DNA of 64,000 nucleotides from Pseudomonas hormoni (GTDB lineage: Bacteria; Pseudomonadota; Gammaproteobacteria; Pseudomonadales; Pseudomonadaceae): contig NZ_CP075566.1 in NCBI RefSeq assembly GCF_018502625.1, positions 873,001 through 937,000 of the forward strand, written 5' to 3'. This document shows positions 46,353-54,468 of this stretch, one piece after another. Both the position numbers and the translations under genes were made by a program. How positions within the stretch are numbered: position 1 is the stretch's first letter; every line of letters begins with the position of its first letter. The notes under the pieces are model-generated. The model saw only the letters and a list, made by a program, of their open reading frames with translations, had not been told where the DNA came from and searched no databases.

Positions 46353-47732
46353 TTAGGCAGCGCTGGCCACCACTGCAGGGCGAGGGGACAACAAGCTGAC
46401 CACCACGAAACTCACCAGACCTACGCCGAGGCTGTAGTAGATCGGGGTGTTGGCGTCCATACCGTCCTTGATCATGAACAACAGCGCGGTGGCGAAACCC
46501 ATGCCCATGCTGGCGATGGCGCCGGCGGTGGTGGCGCGTTTCCAGAAGATGGCGCCGATCAGCGGGATCAGCATGCCGCCCACCAACAGGTTGTAGGCCA
46601 GGGTCAAAGCACTGATCACGTCGTTTACTACCAGAGCGATACCCAGCACCACGAAACCGGTGAGCAGGGTGAACAAGCGGTTGATGCCCAGGCTCGACTG
46701 TTTACCGCCGCGCAGTTTCGGCAGCAGGTCTTCGGTCAGGGTGGTGGCAGCAGCGAGCAGGCCGGCGCTGGCGGTGGACATCATGGCTGCCAGGGCAGCG
46801 GCGATCACCAGGCCACGGATACCGTCCGGCAGGGACAGTTTGACGATGGCGGCGAAGGCGTTGTTGACGTTGTCCAGGTCCGGGATCAGCACATGAGCAG
46901 CCATGCCGATCAGGGCGCAGGCCAGTCCGTAGAGGATGCAGTAGAAGCCTGCGAATGTACCGGCGACCTGAGCCACTTTGGCGCTCTTGACGGTGAACAC
47001 ACGCTGCCAGATGTCTTGGCCGATCAGGATCCCGAAGAAGTAGATCATGAAGTAGGTGATGATGGTGTCCCAGCCAATCGTGGTGAAGCTGAAGGCGGTT
47101 GCCGGCAGTTTCAGCACCAACTCATCCCAACCACCGACGCGGTACAGGCAGATTGGCAACAGGATGAACATCAGGCCCACGGTCTTGATGACGAACTGGA
47201 CGATGTCGGTCAGGGTCAGGGACCACATGCCGCCGATCGCCGAATAAATCACCACCACGCCACCGCCGACCAATACCGACAGCCAGAACGGCAGGTCGAA
47301 CAGCACTTGCAGCACGGTGCCAATGGCCAGGATCGAAACCACGCCGATCATCAGCGCATACGCCAGCATGATCACCGCGCTCGCGGTGCGGGCCATCGGG
47401 TTGTAGCGTTTTTCCAGCACCTGGGTAACGGTGTAGATTTTCAGTTTCAGCAGCGGTTTGGCGAGGAACAGGTTCAGCGCCACGATTCCGCAACCGAGGG
47501 CCGCGCAGAGCCAGAAACCGGAAATGCCATGGACGTAGCCCAGGCGGACGGTGCCGACGGTAGATGCGCCACCCAGAACGGTGGCGGCCATGGTGCCCAT
47601 GTACAGGCTCGGGCCGAGGTTACGACCGGCGACCAAAAAGTCTTCGTTGGTCTTGGCCTTGCGCATGCCGTAGTAGCCGAGTATCAGCATCGCGGCGGCG
47701 TAGATGAGTACGACGAATAAATCCAATGCCAT
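46353..47732 (-). CDS. Sodium:solute symporter (SSS family), PA1418-like
   Basis: 459 residues, about 13 hydrophobic segments. The first helices carry YYGMRKAKTNEDFLVAGRNLGP and the core GTVRLGYVHGISGFWLCAALGCG, typical of SSS carriers. The order gbuA, NTF2-like, NCS1 permease, SSS symporter matches PA1421-PA1418. It may import a guanidino compound or other nitrogen source (inference). The start at 47732 has GGAG 10 bp upstream and places the first helix correctly; a longer open frame upstream runs into a REP. Confidence 0.88.
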   Translation of the reverse strand: MALDLFVVLIYAAAMLILGYYGMRKAKTNEDFLVAGRNLGPSLYMGTMAATVLGGASTVGTVRLGYVHGISGFWLCAALGCGIVALNLFLAKPLLKLKIYTVTQVLEKRYNPMARTASAVIMLAYALMIGVVSILAIGTVLQVLFDLPFWLSVLVGGGVVVIYSAIGGMWSLTLTDIVQFVIKTVGLMFILLPICLYRVGGWDELVLKLPATAFSFTTIGWDTIITYFMIYFFGILIGQDIWQRVFTVKSAKVAQVAGTFAGFYCILYGLACALIGMAAHVLIPDLDNVNNAFAAIVKLSLPDGIRGLVIAAALAAMMSTASAGLLAAATTLTEDLLPKLRGGKQSSLGINRLFTLLTGFVVLGIALVVNDVISALTLAYNLLVGGMLIPLIGAIFWKRATTAGAIASMGMGFATALLFMIKDGMDANTPIYYSLGVGLVSFVVVSLLSPRPAVVASAA

Positions 47733-47798
47733 GATGGCGTGTCTCCGATTGTCTTTTTTATGGTGAGGCTGAATTGCATTGCTGTGATGGGGTGTTTT

Positions 47799-47930
47799 TG
47801 TGGCGAGGGAGCTTGCTCCCGCTGGGCTGCGAAGCAGCCCCAATCCTGCAACCGAGTTTCCTCAGGGGAAACTCAATCGCCTGTTTTGCGACTGCTGCGC
47901 AGTCGAGCGGGAGCAAGCTCCCTCGCCACA
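47799..47930. repeat. REP doublet within the gbu locus
   Basis: TGTGGCGAGGGAGCTTGCTCCCGCTGG opposite GAGCGGGAGCAAGCTCCCTCGCCACA. It separates the NCS1 permease gene from the symporter gene, both leftward. Confidence 0.92.
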
Positions 47931-47960
47931 GGTGTTCACCTCATCACCCTGTTTTGTTTT

Positions 47961-49472
47961 TCAGGCGGCTTGTCGCAACGCCGGTTTACCGAGCGAATCC
48001 GTGCCCTTGCTGCGTGGATCATTCGGCCCGAACACCGCAGCCGATTCCGGGAACAGGCTCAGCAGCGCCAGGTACACCAGCGAGGCCAGGCCAAGGGTCA
48101 CCGGCAGGCTGATGTCGATGCCATCCGCCAGATTCCCGAGTACACCCACGAATTGCCCCGGCAGGTTCACAAAGCACAAACCGACCAATGCACTCGGGAT
48201 CCAGGCACCCAGCCCACGCCAGTTCCAGCCATGCGTGAACCAGTAACGACCGCCTTTCTCGCCGCGGGTGAACACTTGCAGGTCATCCGGGCAATAGAAG
48301 CCGCGGCGAACCAGCAGACCGATGATCATGATCACCATCCACGGAGTGGTGCAGGTGATGATCAGCACGGCGAAGGTCGACACGCTCTGCACCAGGTTCG
48401 CCGCAAAGCGTCCGATGAAGATGAAGGCAATCGACATCACACCGATCAACAGGGTGGCCTTGACCCGCGACAGCACACGCGGGAACACGCTGGACATGTC
48501 CAGCCCGGTGCCATACAGCGAGGTGGTGCCGGTGGACATGCCGCCGATCACCGCGATCAGGCACACCGGCAGGAAGAACCAGCTCGGCGAAACGGCCAGC
48601 AGGCCACCGACGTAGTTGTTCGCCGCGATGTAGTCCGGCGCCTTGATCGCGACGATGGTCGCGGTGGCGAGGCCGAACAGGAACGGGATGAACGTTGCGA
48701 TCTGCGAGATCACCACCGCGGCCATGATCCGGCGCTTGGAGGTGTCACGCGGGATGTAACGCGACCAGTCACCGAGGAACGCGCCGAAGGAAATCGGGTT
48801 GCTCATCGCCACCAGCGCGGCGCCGATAAAGGCTGCCCAGAAACCCGGTTGGCCCATGCTCACGGTGCCGGCGTAGTTCACATCGAAAGGACCGGCGAAC
48901 GCGAAGATGCCCAACAGGAACAACAGGCTGGCACTCCACACCGCGATCTTGTTGACCCACAGCAGGAAGCGGAAACCGTAGATGCATACCGTCAGCACCA
49001 GAATCGCGAACAGACCGTAGGCCAGGCCCAGGGTCAGGTCGGTTTCCGGCAGGCCGATCAGGCGTTTCGCACCACCGATCAACGCATCACCCGAACTCCA
49101 CACCGAGAGCGAGAAGAAGGCGATGGCGGTCAACAGCGACAGAAACGAACCGACGATCCGCCCGTGTACGCCGAAGTGTGCACCGGAAGAAACGGCGTTG
49201 TTGGTGCCGTTGATCGGACCGAACAGGCCCATGGGCGCGAGGATCAGCGAACCCAGCAACACGCCCAGCACAATCGCACAGACGCCGGCCTGGAAAGACA
49301 GGCCAAACAGAACCGGGAAACTGCCGAGCACGGCGGTGGCAAAGGTGTTGGAACCGCCGAAGATCATCCTGAACAAGTCCGTCGGGCCTGCGGTGCGTTC
49401 GTTGTCCGGGATCTGTTCGACCCCGTAGGTTTCAATGTGCGTAAGGCTTTGGTCGTTGTTGTTGTTATTCAT
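47961..49472 (-). CDS. NCS1-type purine/cytosine permease family protein, PA1419-like
   Basis: 503 residues with twelve hydrophobic segments. It starts MNNNNNDQSLTHIETYGVEQIPDNERTAGPTDLFRMIFGGSNTFA-like sequence, followed by GSFLSLLTAIAFFSLSVWSSGDALIGG. This is the cytosine-permease-like NCS1 pattern. Given its place in the gbuA operon it more likely imports a guanidino compound than a nucleobase (inference). GGAG lies 7 bp before the ATG. Confidence 0.88.
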   Translation of the reverse strand: MNNNNNDQSLTHIETYGVEQIPDNERTAGPTDLFRMIFGGSNTFATAVLGSFPVLFGLSFQAGVCAIVLGVLLGSLILAPMGLFGPINGTNNAVSSGAHFGVHGRIVGSFLSLLTAIAFFSLSVWSSGDALIGGAKRLIGLPETDLTLGLAYGLFAILVLTVCIYGFRFLLWVNKIAVWSASLLFLLGIFAFAGPFDVNYAGTVSMGQPGFWAAFIGAALVAMSNPISFGAFLGDWSRYIPRDTSKRRIMAAVVISQIATFIPFLFGLATATIVAIKAPDYIAANNYVGGLLAVSPSWFFLPVCLIAVIGGMSTGTTSLYGTGLDMSSVFPRVLSRVKATLLIGVMSIAFIFIGRFAANLVQSVSTFAVLIITCTTPWMVIMIIGLLVRRGFYCPDDLQVFTRGEKGGRYWFTHGWNWRGLGAWIPSALVGLCFVNLPGQFVGVLGNLADGIDISLPVTLGLASLVYLALLSLFPESAAVFGPNDPRSKGTDSLGKPALRQAA

Positions 49473-49526
49473 GATCTGCTCCGATCATAAAGGCGCGCTC
49501 ATCGTGTGTGAGCGTCACCTGTTTGG

Positions 49527-49949
49527 CTAAGGGGTTGGCAGCCCTTCCGGCATCGCGGACAAATGTTCGTGGCAGGCCAGCCATAGGCCTTGTTGTTCTT
49601 GGCCAGACGCTTGTTTCTTGAAAACAATCGTCTCGCGCTCCTGGCTGAAGTGTTGCTCCCCTTGCATGCGCAGCTCAGTGGCCACGTCATGGATGAAAAT
49701 CGCCACGTCACCCTGCAGGCTGACGAAAGCGTTGCTCGAGGTGCACGACAGCACCTCGAAGCCATCCTCCGAGCGCCAGGTGTCCCACAACGCCTGATAG
49801 GCATCGCGCGACAGCAGAGGCTGCTCGAGGGTGTAGAACACGAAGCTGGCATCGGCGCTGAAGGCGCCGAAGTAGGCTTCGCGATCGTTACGGGCAAAGG
49901 CGGCCACCAGGTCGGCGGCGGCCTTCAAAACCTGATCACGTTCGTTCAT
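49527..49949 (-). CDS. NTF2-like (DUF4440) protein, PA1420-like
   Basis: 140 residues. NTF2/SnoaL-like fold with MNERDQVLKAAADLVAAFARNDREAYFGAF and WRSEDGFEVLSCTSSNAFVSLQGDVAIFIHDVATELRM. It lies 9 bp after gbuA, so it is translated from the same message. Role in guanidinobutyrate use unknown; it may bind a small ligand. The ATG at 49949 has AGGA 8 bp upstream. Confidence 0.85.
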   Translation of the reverse strand: MNERDQVLKAAADLVAAFARNDREAYFGAFSADASFVFYTLEQPLLSRDAYQALWDTWRSEDGFEVLSCTSSNAFVSLQGDVAIFIHDVATELRMQGEQHFSQERETIVFKKQASGQEQQGLWLACHEHLSAMPEGLPTP

Positions 49950-49958
49950 GACCAATCC

Positions 49959-50909
49959 TCAGCGGTGGACCACGCCAGGCAGTACGCAGAGCATTTCGTA
50001 CAGCAGGTTGGCGGCCAGCAGCGAGGTGTTGCCGGTGGTGTCATAAGCGGGCGAGACTTCTACCAGATCGCAACCGACCAGGTCGAGGCCTTGGCAGCCG
50101 CGAACGATCTCGATCGCCTGAATGGTCGTCAGACCACCGATTTCCGGGGTGCCGGTGCCAGGCGCCCAGGCCGGGTCGATGCCGTCGATGTCGAAGCTCA
50201 GGTACACCGGACCGCCGCCGACTTTCTCGCGCACTTCGGCCATCAGCGGGGCCAGGGATTTGTGCCAGCACTCTTCGGCCTGAACCACACGGAAGCCCTG
50301 GTTACGGCTCCAGTTGAAGTCGTCAGCGGTGTAGCCCTGGGCGCGCAGACCAATTTGCACGACACGGTCCGGGTCCAGAAGGCCTTCTTCGACGGCGCGA
50401 CGGAAGGTGGTGCCATGGGCGATCTTCTCGCCAAACATGTGATCGTTTACATCGGCGTGGGCGTCGATGTGCACCAGGCCGACCTTGCCGTGTTTCTTGT
50501 GGATGGCACGCAGGATCGGCAGGGTGATGGTGTGGTCGCCGCCCAGAGTCAGGGGGATCACATCGTGTTCGAGGATTTTGTGGTAGGACTCTTCGATGAT
50601 CCGTACGGCATCCAGCAGGTTGAAGGTGTTGATTGCCACGTCGCCGATGTCGGCAACCGACAGCGAGTCGAACGGCGCTGCACCGGTGGCCATGTTGTAC
50701 GGGCGGATCATCACGGATTCGGCGCGGATATCACGCGGTCCGAAACGGGTGCCGGGACGCAGCGAAGTACCGATGTCCAGTGGCACGCCTACGAAGGCAG
50801 CGTCCAGACCGGCAGCGGTAGGCACATGGGGGAGTCGGAGCATGGTGGCGATGCCGCCGAAGCGCGGCATTTCGTTGCCGCCCAGTGGTTGGTGAAGAAT
50901 CTTGTCCAC
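49959..50909 (-). CDS. gbuA: Guanidinobutyrase
   Basis: 316 residues of the ureohydrolase family, from a GTG start with GAGG 8 bp upstream. Metal motifs: GGDHTITLPI, VHIDAHADVNDH and SFDIDGIDPAWAPGTGTPEIGG. The N-terminus DKILHQPLGGNEMPRFGGIATM and the whole order of the locus match P. aeruginosa GbuA, which splits 4-guanidinobutyrate to GABA and urea. GbuR, encoded divergently, is the known activator in that species. Agmatinase and arginase are less likely from the specific sequence. Confidence 0.93.
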   Translation of the reverse strand: MDKILHQPLGGNEMPRFGGIATMLRLPHVPTAAGLDAAFVGVPLDIGTSLRPGTRFGPRDIRAESVMIRPYNMATGAAPFDSLSVADIGDVAINTFNLLDAVRIIEESYHKILEHDVIPLTLGGDHTITLPILRAIHKKHGKVGLVHIDAHADVNDHMFGEKIAHGTTFRRAVEEGLLDPDRVVQIGLRAQGYTADDFNWSRNQGFRVVQAEECWHKSLAPLMAEVREKVGGGPVYLSFDIDGIDPAWAPGTGTPEIGGLTTIQAIEIVRGCQGLDLVGCDLVEVSPAYDTTGNTSLLAANLLYEMLCVLPGVVHR

Positions 50910-51270
50910 GGGTAGGGCCTCATCGTCGTTGTTTTATTTATGTCGGTTGCGCAGGTCCGGGGAGGATCGGGCACCGTTAGGGGCCGATTCTGCGAAATGT
51001 AGTGGCGGGGAAGAATCGCTACGGGCAAATACTTAGTTCAGATTTTTCTAAACTAATGCCGGGCGCACAGATAGACTTACCGGCGTATACAGATCCCCTG
51101 TGGCAAGGGAGCTTGCTCCCGCTCGGCTGCGCAGCAGTCGTAAAATCTACTGATGCGGGTCTGTCTGACACTACGAGATGAATGGTTTTGGGGCCGCTTC
51201 GCAGCCCAGCGGGAGCAAGCTCCCTCGCCACAAAAGCGCAACATGCATGACCTTGCAATCGGAGCCCCCC
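50910..51270. promoter_or_regulatory. gbuA-gbuR divergent control region containing a REP doublet
   Basis: 361 bp between the two start codons. The gbuA-proximal 190 bp (50910-51098) must hold the GbuR-responsive promoter, including an AT-rich part around 51035-51055. The gbuR side is occupied by a REP doublet at 51099-51232, leaving just 38 bp before the gbuR start. Confidence 0.6.
51099..51232. repeat. REP doublet in a divergent promoter region
   Basis: TGTGGCAAGGGAGCTTGCTCCCGCTCG opposite CCAGCGGGAGCAAGCTCCCTCGCCACA. One of the few doublets in this window that is upstream of two genes rather than at a 3' end. Confidence 0.92.
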
Positions 51271-52164
51271 ATGGCCAACGCTTTACCCGACCTGAAACTG
51301 TTACGCATCTTCGTCAGCGTGGTCCGTCATCAGGGGTTCGCCAACGCGCAGCAAGAGCTCAACCTCTCGACCTCGGCGATCAGCACCTACATGAGCCAGC
51401 TCGAAGCAGCCCTTGGCCTGGTGCTGTGCCATCGCGGTCGTGGCGGTTTCAGCCTGACCAGCAAAGGCGAATTGTTCCATCAGGAAACCCTGCGGCTGCT
51501 CGGCGAACTCGAAGGTTTCGAGCAATACGCGGCGGCGCTGAAGGGTGAACTGCGCGGTACGCTGAACCTGGGGGTCATCGATTCCACCGTCAGCGACAAG
51601 GCCTTGCCCTTCGCCGAAGCCATCGGCGCCTACAGTCAGGAACACCCGGCCGTGCATTTGCACCTCTCGGTGATGAGCCCGTACGAACTGCAACTCGGCG
51701 TGCAGGACAACCGCCTCGACCTGGCCATCGGCGCATTTTCCACGCGCATGAGCGGGCTGGTCTACATGCCGCTGTACCGCGAACAGCACTGGTTGTATTG
51801 CAGCAGCCGCCATCCGCTGTTCACCGAGCGGCGCATCCCCGAGCAAGTCATCACTCAGCAACGCATGGTGGGGCGCGGTTACTGGAGCCAGGCCGAACTG
51901 GCGCGCCACGGTTTCAAACACAGCGCCGCGACCGTGGAAAGTATGGAGGCGCAGCTGATCCTGGTGCTGTCCGGCGCCTACATCGGTTACCTGCCGGAGC
52001 ACTACGCCCAGGCCTGGGCGGACAAGGGTGACTTACGCGTGTTGCTGCCGGCGACCTTCGGTTACCAGGCGCCGTTCTCGATGATCGTGCGCCGGGGCCG
52101 CAGCCGCGAACCGTTGATCCAGACCTTTCGCGATTTGCTCAAAGCACAACTGAATCAGGCTTGA
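51271..52164 (+). CDS. gbuR: LysR-family activator of guanidinobutyrate catabolism
   Basis: 297 residues: DNA-binding region PDLKLLRIFVSVVRHQGFANAQQELNLSTSAISTYMSQLEA, then a LysR effector domain. Divergent from gbuA, as in P. aeruginosa. The start at 51271 has GGAG 8 bp upstream; an open frame before it reads through the REP and is not used. It probably senses 4-guanidinobutyrate. It is followed after 4 bp by the DTW-domain gene. Confidence 0.9.
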   Translation: MANALPDLKLLRIFVSVVRHQGFANAQQELNLSTSAISTYMSQLEAALGLVLCHRGRGGFSLTSKGELFHQETLRLLGELEGFEQYAAALKGELRGTLNLGVIDSTVSDKALPFAEAIGAYSQEHPAVHLHLSVMSPYELQLGVQDNRLDLAIGAFSTRMSGLVYMPLYREQHWLYCSSRHPLFTERRIPEQVITQQRMVGRGYWSQAELARHGFKHSAATVESMEAQLILVLSGAYIGYLPEHYAQAWADKGDLRVLLPATFGYQAPFSMIVRRGRSREPLIQTFRDLLKAQLNQA

Positions 52165-52168
52165 GAAC

Positions 52169-52762
52169 ATGTCCAGAATCCAATGCCCGCGCTGCCTGCG
52201 TCCGCAAACCCACTGCCTGTGCCCACTGATCCCGAGCCTCGACAGCCGCACTCGGGTATTGCTGCTGCAACATCCGAGTGAAGTGAACCATGCGCTGAAC
52301 ACCGCGCGGTTGGCGGCGTTGGGGTTGAAGAATGCCGAGTTGATTGTGGGTGAGGTGTTTGAGGATTTGCCGGCGCTGTTGAATCAACCGGGCTATCAGG
52401 CGCGACTTTTGTTTCCGGCAGAGCAGGCGCAGCCGTTGCAGGCTTACACCGCGAATGATCAACCGCTGCTGCTGGTGGTCCCCGACGGCACCTGGCGCAA
52501 GGCGCGCAAAATGCTGCACCTCAATCCGCTGCTGGCGGCGTTGCCCCGAGTGACGTTGGTGGATGGTGGCGTGTCGCGGTATCGCTTGCGCAAGGCGCCG
52601 GGGCCGGGTGCGTTGTCGACGGTGGAGGCGATTGTGCAGGCGTTGCAGACGCTGGAAGGGCCTGTCAGTTTCGAACCGTTGTTGAGGCCGTTCGAGGCGT
52701 TGATCGAGGGACAGATTGCGGCGATGGGGGAGGAGATCTACCAAAAGAATCACCTGCGATGA
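52169..52762 (+). CDS. DTW-domain tRNA-uridine aminocarboxypropyltransferase (TapT-like)
   Basis: 197 residues. The Cys-rich N-terminus CPRCLRPQTHCLC is a likely zinc site. LLQHPSEVNHALNTARLA, the family motif DGTWRKARKML and a late ALSTVEAIVQAL follow. In E. coli the family member TapT (YfiP) makes acp3U47 in tRNAs using SAM. It starts 4 bp after the gbuR stop, probably read from the same promoter, with no functional link. Confidence 0.88.
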   Translation: MSRIQCPRCLRPQTHCLCPLIPSLDSRTRVLLLQHPSEVNHALNTARLAALGLKNAELIVGEVFEDLPALLNQPGYQARLLFPAEQAQPLQAYTANDQPLLLVVPDGTWRKARKMLHLNPLLAALPRVTLVDGGVSRYRLRKAPGPGALSTVEAIVQALQTLEGPVSFEPLLRPFEALIEGQIAAMGEEIYQKNHLR

Positions 52763-52769
52763 GTTCCTC

Positions 52770-52901
52770 TGTGGCGAGGGAGCTTGCTCCCGCTGGGCTG
52801 CGCAGCAGCCCCAAAACTGATCACTCCGGTGAATCAGGCAGACGAGTTGCCGGGATTAGGGAGCGCTTCGCACTCCAGCGGGAGCAAGCTCCCTCGCCAC
52901 A
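52770..52901. repeat. REP doublet between convergent genes
   Basis: TGTGGCGAGGGAGCTTGCTCCCGCTGG opposite CCAGCGGGAGCAAGCTCCCTCGCCACA. Lies between the DTW gene and the HlyD gene, both ending here. Confidence 0.92.
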
Positions 52902-52916
52902 GGGACTGCAACAGAC

Positions 52917-54281
52917 TTAGCGCTCCCGCATCGCCTCAGTCCGGGCTTTAAGCACCGGTTTCAGCAGATAATCCAGCACACTTTTCTCACCCGTGATGAT
53001 GTCCACCGTCGCCACCATCCCCGGAATAATCAGCAGCGGTTTCACATCCCCACCCAAGTGATTTTTATCGGTCCGCACCTGAATCAAATAAAAACTGTTG
53101 CCCTTGTCATCCGTAATCGTGTCCGCCCCGATCAACTCCAGCTTCGCACTCAACCCGCCATAAATCGTGTAGTCATACGCACTGAACTTGACCATCGCTT
53201 TCTGCCCCGGATGCAGGAACGCCACGTCCTGCGGGCGCACCTTGGCCTCGATCAGCAGGTTGTCCTCGATGGGCACGATTTCCACCATGTCGCTGCCCGG
53301 CTGAACCACGCCACCGATGGTGTTGACCTTCAGCACTTTGATAATCCCGTGCACCGGCGACACCACCGTGGTGCGGCTGACGCGGTCGTCGATGGCGATG
53401 CTCGACGCGGTGATTTTCGACAGGTCGGTGCGTTTCTCATTGAGCTCTTTCGCCGCGTCCGAGCGGAAGGATTGTTCCGATTCGTCGATCTTGCTTTTGA
53501 TCTCGTTGATCGCCGATTCGGCGCGGGGAATCGCCAGCGTCGTGGCGTTCAGCGAGCCGCGAATCTCCACCGCGCTGCGTTTGAGCCGCAGGATTTCCAC
53601 CGGCGAAACCGCCCCGGTACCCACCAGCGGCGCGGACATGTTCATCTCTTGTTGCAGCAGCGCCAGGCTTGAACTGTATTGACCCTGTTTCGAGCGAAAC
53701 TCCGCCAGTTCCTGGGTTTTCTGCCGCAGCTGTTCGGTCAGTGTGCGCTGTTCGCTGGCCAGGCGACGTTGCCGTTGTTCGTACAGCGAGCGCTCGTCCT
53801 CGGCGACTTGCGGGGCCTTGGCGATCACCTCCGGCGACAGCTTGAACGGCCGCCCCTCGGCCTCGGCGGACAGGCGTTCGACCTGCGCGGTCAAGGCATA
53901 CCGATCGACCTCGCTTTCACCCTTGTTCGACAGAAACCGCGTGTCATCGAGGCGCAGCAGCGTGTCGCCCTTGTTCACCATTTGCCCTTCGCGCACGAAG
54001 ATCTCGGTGACGATGCCGCCTTCCAGGTTCTGAATCACCTGCACCTTACTCGACGGAATGGCCTTGCCTTCGCCCATGGTGACTTCCTGCAACACGGCGA
54101 ACTTGGCCCAGACCACGGCGCTGATGATCAGCGCGGCGGCGAGCCAAACCGTGATCCGCGACCAGCGCGGAGAATCCTGCAATGAAGCGCCAGCCGTTTC
54201 CGGCATGAACTCGGCTTCGGCGCTTTTGCTGAAGCTGCCGAAGTAGCTTCTGGCCGCTGAATCCGGTGTTTGAGCAGACAT
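52917..54281 (-). CDS. Type I secretion periplasmic adaptor (HlyD/LapC-like)
   Basis: 454 residues. A short cytoplasmic N-terminus is followed by one transmembrane helix (about 43-62) and then LQEVTMGEGKAIPSSKVQVIQNLEGGIVTEIFVREGQMVNKGDTLLRLDDT, the beta-barrel/lipoyl part. Two long coiled-coil helices (about 125-300) and a second lipoyl half with VVSPVHGIIKVLKVNTIGGVV complete it. It bridges the ABC transporter and the outer-membrane channel. It is the third gene of the leftward secretion operon; a REP doublet separates it from the ABC gene. Confidence 0.93.
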   Translation of the reverse strand: MSAQTPDSAARSYFGSFSKSAEAEFMPETAGASLQDSPRWSRITVWLAAALIISAVVWAKFAVLQEVTMGEGKAIPSSKVQVIQNLEGGIVTEIFVREGQMVNKGDTLLRLDDTRFLSNKGESEVDRYALTAQVERLSAEAEGRPFKLSPEVIAKAPQVAEDERSLYEQRQRRLASEQRTLTEQLRQKTQELAEFRSKQGQYSSSLALLQQEMNMSAPLVGTGAVSPVEILRLKRSAVEIRGSLNATTLAIPRAESAINEIKSKIDESEQSFRSDAAKELNEKRTDLSKITASSIAIDDRVSRTTVVSPVHGIIKVLKVNTIGGVVQPGSDMVEIVPIEDNLLIEAKVRPQDVAFLHPGQKAMVKFSAYDYTIYGGLSAKLELIGADTITDDKGNSFYLIQVRTDKNHLGGDVKPLLIIPGMVATVDIITGEKSVLDYLLKPVLKARTEAMRER

Positions 54282-54325
54282 GGGCGATACCCGTCAGGTA
54301 AGAGAAATAAAGCCAAACACACATC

Positions 54326-54439
54326 TGTGGCGAGGGAGCTTGCTCCCGCTGGGTTGCGAAGCAGCCCCATTCACCTCGTTGTGTCAGCTGGACTTTGCGA
54401 CGGCTTCGCCGCCGAGCGGGAGCAAGCTCCCTCGCCACA
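54326..54439. repeat. REP doublet inside the secretion operon
   Basis: TGTGGCGAGGGAGCTTGCTCCCGCTGG opposite GAGCGGGAGCAAGCTCCCTCGCCACA, in the 187-bp gap between the ABC and HlyD genes. The other in-operon gap (TolC to ABC) is only 18 bp. Confidence 0.92.
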
Positions 54440-54468
54440 GGTTGTGTCTTGGCATCGAGTGGGCGCCC

